Part shown: positions 60,011 to 64,000 of the stretch, one piece after another
How the letters are laid out: each line of letters opens with the position of its first letter
Numbering within the stretch: position 1 is the stretch's first letter
Assembly: GCA_037783415.1 (NCBI GenBank)
Contig: JAZGTN010000170.1
Location: 1,159,501-1,223,500 of the forward strand
Length of the DNA: 64,000 bases
Direction: 5' to 3'
Source of the DNA: Leptasterias polaris
Lineage: Eukaryota; Echinodermata; Asteroidea; Forcipulatida; Asteriidae
Position numbers and translations under genes: made by a program
The notes under the pieces: model-generated
Database searches by the model: none
What the model saw: only the letters and a program-made list of their open reading frames with translations
Told to the model about the DNA's origin: nothing

Positions 60011-60489
60011 TGACCACCGGTTGCTAAGTACACCGTTTGTATGGGTGCTCATCCGCAACTGTTTACCGGAGAGTATGTGACAGAATGTCGTAGGATAAAC
60101 CTCCATGGATAAACTTAGTATTCGGAGATCCAGGAAATCGATGAATCTTATTGAATGATGATTTAGGGTTAACCCTATCAGGACCGGGCTTTTAAGGAAG
60201 GTGGTCGGGGAGGAGGGAACATAGTGCCACCCGTTTCTCAAAGTTCTCTACCGATTTTTATAAAACTTGCCAAAGATGTTTATTTCACCAAAATCTACTT
60301 TATAATTTTTTTCAAAGTTCCCCACAAGAGGACATTTTTGCCAGTTTTTCAAATTTTGGTTTAAAATCGTATTTTCCCAATATTTTTCTTAATTTTGTCA
60401 AAAATTATCAAACTTAGTAAACTTGTTAAAATCAATAACAAAACATTATAAATTGGTAATAATAATAATAATAACGGACATTTATATTG

Positions 60490-63400
60490 CGCAATACCTA
60501 TATGAATATACTCTACTGCGCATTACACACACAAAAATGTAGAGAAAAACAACAGAAATAACTCAACACTAGGCCTAGGCCCTACTAGAAGGAATTAATC
60601 GTAAACAAATGGGTTTTTAACTTGGATTTAAATACATTAAGTGAAGATGATTGTCTAATACAAGGAGGGAGATTATTCCATGGTAGTATTCCGTGAGATT
60701 AATATGGTACAGGGGTTCCCGTTGGGACGCTCAAAATAATTCATCCCATTTTGAGGGAAATCGCTTTGCCGGTGTCATAGGGAATTCTGCCCCCCAGAGA
60801 TTCTGTCCCCCATTATGGGAAATTAACGTGGGCTGGAGAGGGATGATTCAAAAGAGGGCGCTATCAAAAGAAGTTTGTACACAGTTCTCCATGGGGGGAC
60901 AGAATCTCCGGGGGACAGAATCTCCGTCCACACCGGCATCACTATGGCCGCCACGAGGAGGCCTCGTAAACAAATCAATATGATTTATAAAAGGTTTTGG
61001 TAATGATACTTCTCATGACCCAAGATAAGTTTTGGGAAAAGACAGAAACTTTGGTGATGGTCGGATACAGCGATAACAAATTAACAAGTCACGGGAACAA
61101 TGGGGGGGGGGGGGGGGGCATCGTGCCTCCCCCATCCCACCCGGCCCTGATAAGGTTCAGGCAAAATAAGTTCTTGTCGAACGACCGTAGGCCGCCCCCA
61201 ACGGTTGTGTAGTGGGCAGTGCGTATTAACCATGAATACATTTGTTTACAGAGTGGTGACCTTGTACATTCTAAAGCATTTCCTGCCGGGCAAGATACTA
61301 CACAGGCTATATGGGAAAATTTACATTTTGTGTCATAATTTTCACATAAATTCAAAATTTACAAAAGCAACAGCTGTACAGCTTTTGAGATGTCCCCCCT
61401 TTCTTCATATCAAAAGTTGAGAAAAATCCATAAAACATAAGATTTGTTGTTTTCTTCCATTGATCTGTGTACAAATGTGCCTGCAGGAAGTCCAGGCTCT
61501 GTGGCTCTTTTGTAAACATGTGATGTCACAGGTCACATCGTCTTTTGGGCTTGGCATCCGGACACTTCGGCACCAAGTCAGAACGTAAAAGATAACAATT
61601 AAGTTTTTTGAAACGTCGTGACCGGAGTTACTTCCACTTTTTCCGAGCCTGAAAACCTGCGTTTCGCAAAGATCATTATTTCTGTTCAAGGAAAAACCTG
61701 GTTTTTTTTCTCGAAATGGACCACTGGAATAAAAATACTTCCAGTTTTTCCCCCGAGCCTGAAACCTGCGTTTCGCAAAGACCCTTATCCAAAGGAAAAC
61801 CTACATTAAAATAAAAAAAATAAAAAATAAGAAGCAATACGTCCCAATAAATTTATCAAACATTTATGAAAAAATGCAATAATTAAATCTGTGATGACTC
61901 ATCCTTTTACAATGTCAAAATTGCTTGAATCATTATCTAGGGGCCTACTAATTACGATATATGGGCCCTGCCCCCTTCTGACAATTAAACCGTACACTAA
62001 TGACGTCAGTGTTTATCGTATACCATTATTATTGAGCTCGTTCGCTACGTGTATCCAGGGTTCTGAAATTGCCAGCCATTAAAACTGCGTGCATATTTTT
62101 TCCCTGGAATTCCAAGGTTTTGGTTACGTAGCGGCCAAATAAATCTGCATAATATGGGCGGCCAACGCCTATTATATGAGTAATGTTGATGTAAGAATCG
62201 GTAAGTTGGTCGTCGTTACATTTTATTGTTTGCATTATGATCCTACGGACGACTTTGAAGTAGTTTTTGTTCGGGAAAAAATAACTGGGATTTATATTCT
62301 GTGAGGTACCGATAGGACGCACAGTATTAATTTTCTTGGGAACAAAGTTTTTAATTGTACACATATACTCCTCCCGGCTCAAAATAGAGGTCTAGGTCAT
62401 AAAATTGCTAAAGATAGCGGCGAGTGTTTACAAGTTGTAGTTGTTGTTTGGGGGGGGGGGGGGTGGCCTGTGTAGTTCATCCAATTTGACTCTATCATTT
62501 CAAAAGCATAAGCGTGATGAATAATGTGAATGTGATCGAATTTCAAAATGACTAAACATCCCACATTTTAACCACCTTCGGGGTCAGCCTGACCCTGAAA
62601 TGGGCGAGGCGCCCCCCGGACCCGGAATCCGGGTAAATTTTGGCCCTGGTGTTTTTAGAGTAGGACAGTTCCTTCGGCCATCTTCAGACGCTGTCAGTTT
62701 CAGTACTGTACAATCAAATGTTTTTCTGGAAAGAATTTGGAAATTAAATTGGAAATAAAAAATTGAAAATGGCAGTGGATATTTACAGTTGCCCATGTGG
62801 CAGGTGGAATTCAGGGACAACTTACATGTGTGCTTCCGGGAATAGAGAGGATTAAGGTTTGATAAATTGCTTCCGTAATTGGCGCCTAATGGGAATGGGG
62901 ATTTAGTGCATTTCCTTGACTCCTCATTTTTTTTCTTTAGTTTTTTTGACGGGAAATGTAATTTGTCCCCATCTAATCGCAACCGCAACTGAAAGTTATG
63001 CATATTGGTCTGCAATATTCTTTGAATTGTGAATAAAAAGTATGACGTTGGTTATCGAAAGAGAGACTGAGAGGATGGGGGGGGGGGGGGGGGGGGGTTA
63101 AATAATAGCTCACTGGTTCCTTTTATTTTCATTACTAGTTCCAACAGAACAGTTAGCGACACAAACAGAACTTATAACATGAGACGAGAAGCCTAGAATG
63201 TTCAGTTTCGATGTGGGAGGAATTCTACTGAGGACCCACGCAATCAGAGGGACTGAAAACACAATCCAAATGCAAGGCCGCAGTCTGAGGTGGGAATCGA
63301 ACCCGGAGTCCACACATGAGGTGAAAACAGAGGGAAGAAACTACTGAGCCGACCTGCGATTATAAGACGGGTTCCAGGGGAAAAACTAATTTCTGGCTTG

Positions 63401-64000
63401 GAAGTAGCCTTGACCAAGGCGTTGGAGTTTTACTTTCATTTATTAATTGTCTTTTTTAGATTAGTTGGTTTTCCCTTTGCGCTATTGCGCCATTGCGCTA
63501 CCCATGCACCCCAGCTATGTGCAGTCTCTGGATGTGTGCCAAGCATGTGTAACGCAGTGCTTGCGTGGTGTGAGATGTGTACACGTCCCGGCCTACGGCC
63601 TCCGCATGCGAATAGTAATACGAGTGCGGATGACCTGCGCACAGTAGTAGTACGGGCGTCGTGCGATGTGATACAAACATTACGCACAGTGCTTGTGTAT
63701 AGGCTAGTGGTGGATTTTACGGCATCTTTTCGGAGTGAAAACTGCGACCGACCGCCTTGAGCAAGGCTAGCTTGGAAGGCAATAGTTAAGAAAATTGCAT
63801 TGAGCCCCCCGCCCCCCCCCCCCCCCCCTCGATGCCTGGCCCAATGCTATTGCCGTAAGTGATATGATAAACGTGATAATACCGCATAGAAACATGCAAA
63901 CCATTCTTTGCTCTTTAGTCTAAGCTGACCACATAGTTTAATAAAAAATAATGTTCACATAAACAGGCTTGTCATGCGGTGTGTTTAATGCGAACTAGGG
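60490..64000. other. Flanking segment without a supported gene
   Basis: Contains long G-runs (around 61101, 62452, 63079), one SINE fragment and several ORFs of 60-145 codons that lack coding-like composition or splice context. Confidence 0.5.
63205..63360 (-). mobile_element. tRNA-derived SINE, family 2, fragment
   Basis: Head with the B box GGTTCGATTCC and the CACATCGAA junction; the 3' end is missing. A tail-only fragment of the same family is at 58945-59030 on the plus strand. Confidence 0.55.

Noticed and set aside
62029..62382. 117-codon minus-strand ORF
   Set aside because: No recognisable motif and no neighbouring exon; a chance ORF is more likely, though not excluded.
62584..63015. 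143-codon minus-strand ORF
   Set aside because: Low-complexity ends and no coding-like pattern or splice context.
63398..63760. 120-codon plus-strand ORF rich in Cys, Val and Arg
   Set aside because: Composition follows local GTGCG-type alternation; no splice sites or family resemblance.

Overview
The window is animal nuclear DNA: multi-exon coding sequence with GT-AG introns of 0.2 to 10 kb, no operons or ribosome binding sites, and introns full of tRNA-derived SINEs, non-LTR retrotransposon remnants, small inverted-repeat (MITE-like) elements and tandem repeats. The dispersed families, one of which carries a histone-type 3' stem-loop, suggest a marine deuterostome invertebrate, most probably an echinoderm and perhaps a sea star. 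That assignment rests on recognising the style of the repeats and was not tested by a search.

One minus-strand gene fills most of the window. I rebuilt 34 coding exons from the start codon at 57300 down to 157. Every junction keeps the reading frame (phases agree at all 33 joins), and 4,558 coding bases give 1,519 codons plus one base. The last visible exon ends in a splice donor, so the gene continues beyond position 1. The product is a long helical and coiled-coil protein: an N-terminal helical part (about 1-195), a long coiled coil (about 196-410), a Ser/Pro-rich linker, a second helical block (about 507-650), a long acidic and Pro-rich disordered part with a DEGEE repeat (about 650-990), a third helical block (about 993-1340), and a Pro-rich tail. 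I do not recognise the family. No enzyme motif, membrane segment or signal peptide is visible.

Upstream (57.4-60 kb) there is a short 5' leader in exon 1, a probable non-coding exon near 58132, and a region at 59.8-60.0 kb with splice donors facing both ways around a CRE-like site, which may be a divergent promoter. An alternative last exon lies at 15859-16046, and its continuation frame is interrupted by a TAG.

Introns: intron 20 (17518-23195) holds a 5'-truncated non-LTR retrotransposon with an uninterrupted 757-residue reverse transcriptase ORF on the plus strand, plus the 3' end of a second one. Intron 7 (40463-50825) is the largest and is mostly repeats. Tandem arrays lie at 2120-2461 (31/40 bp), 6046-6515 (47 bp) and 24027-24330 (32 bp). 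The segment 60.5-64 kb shows no gene I can support.
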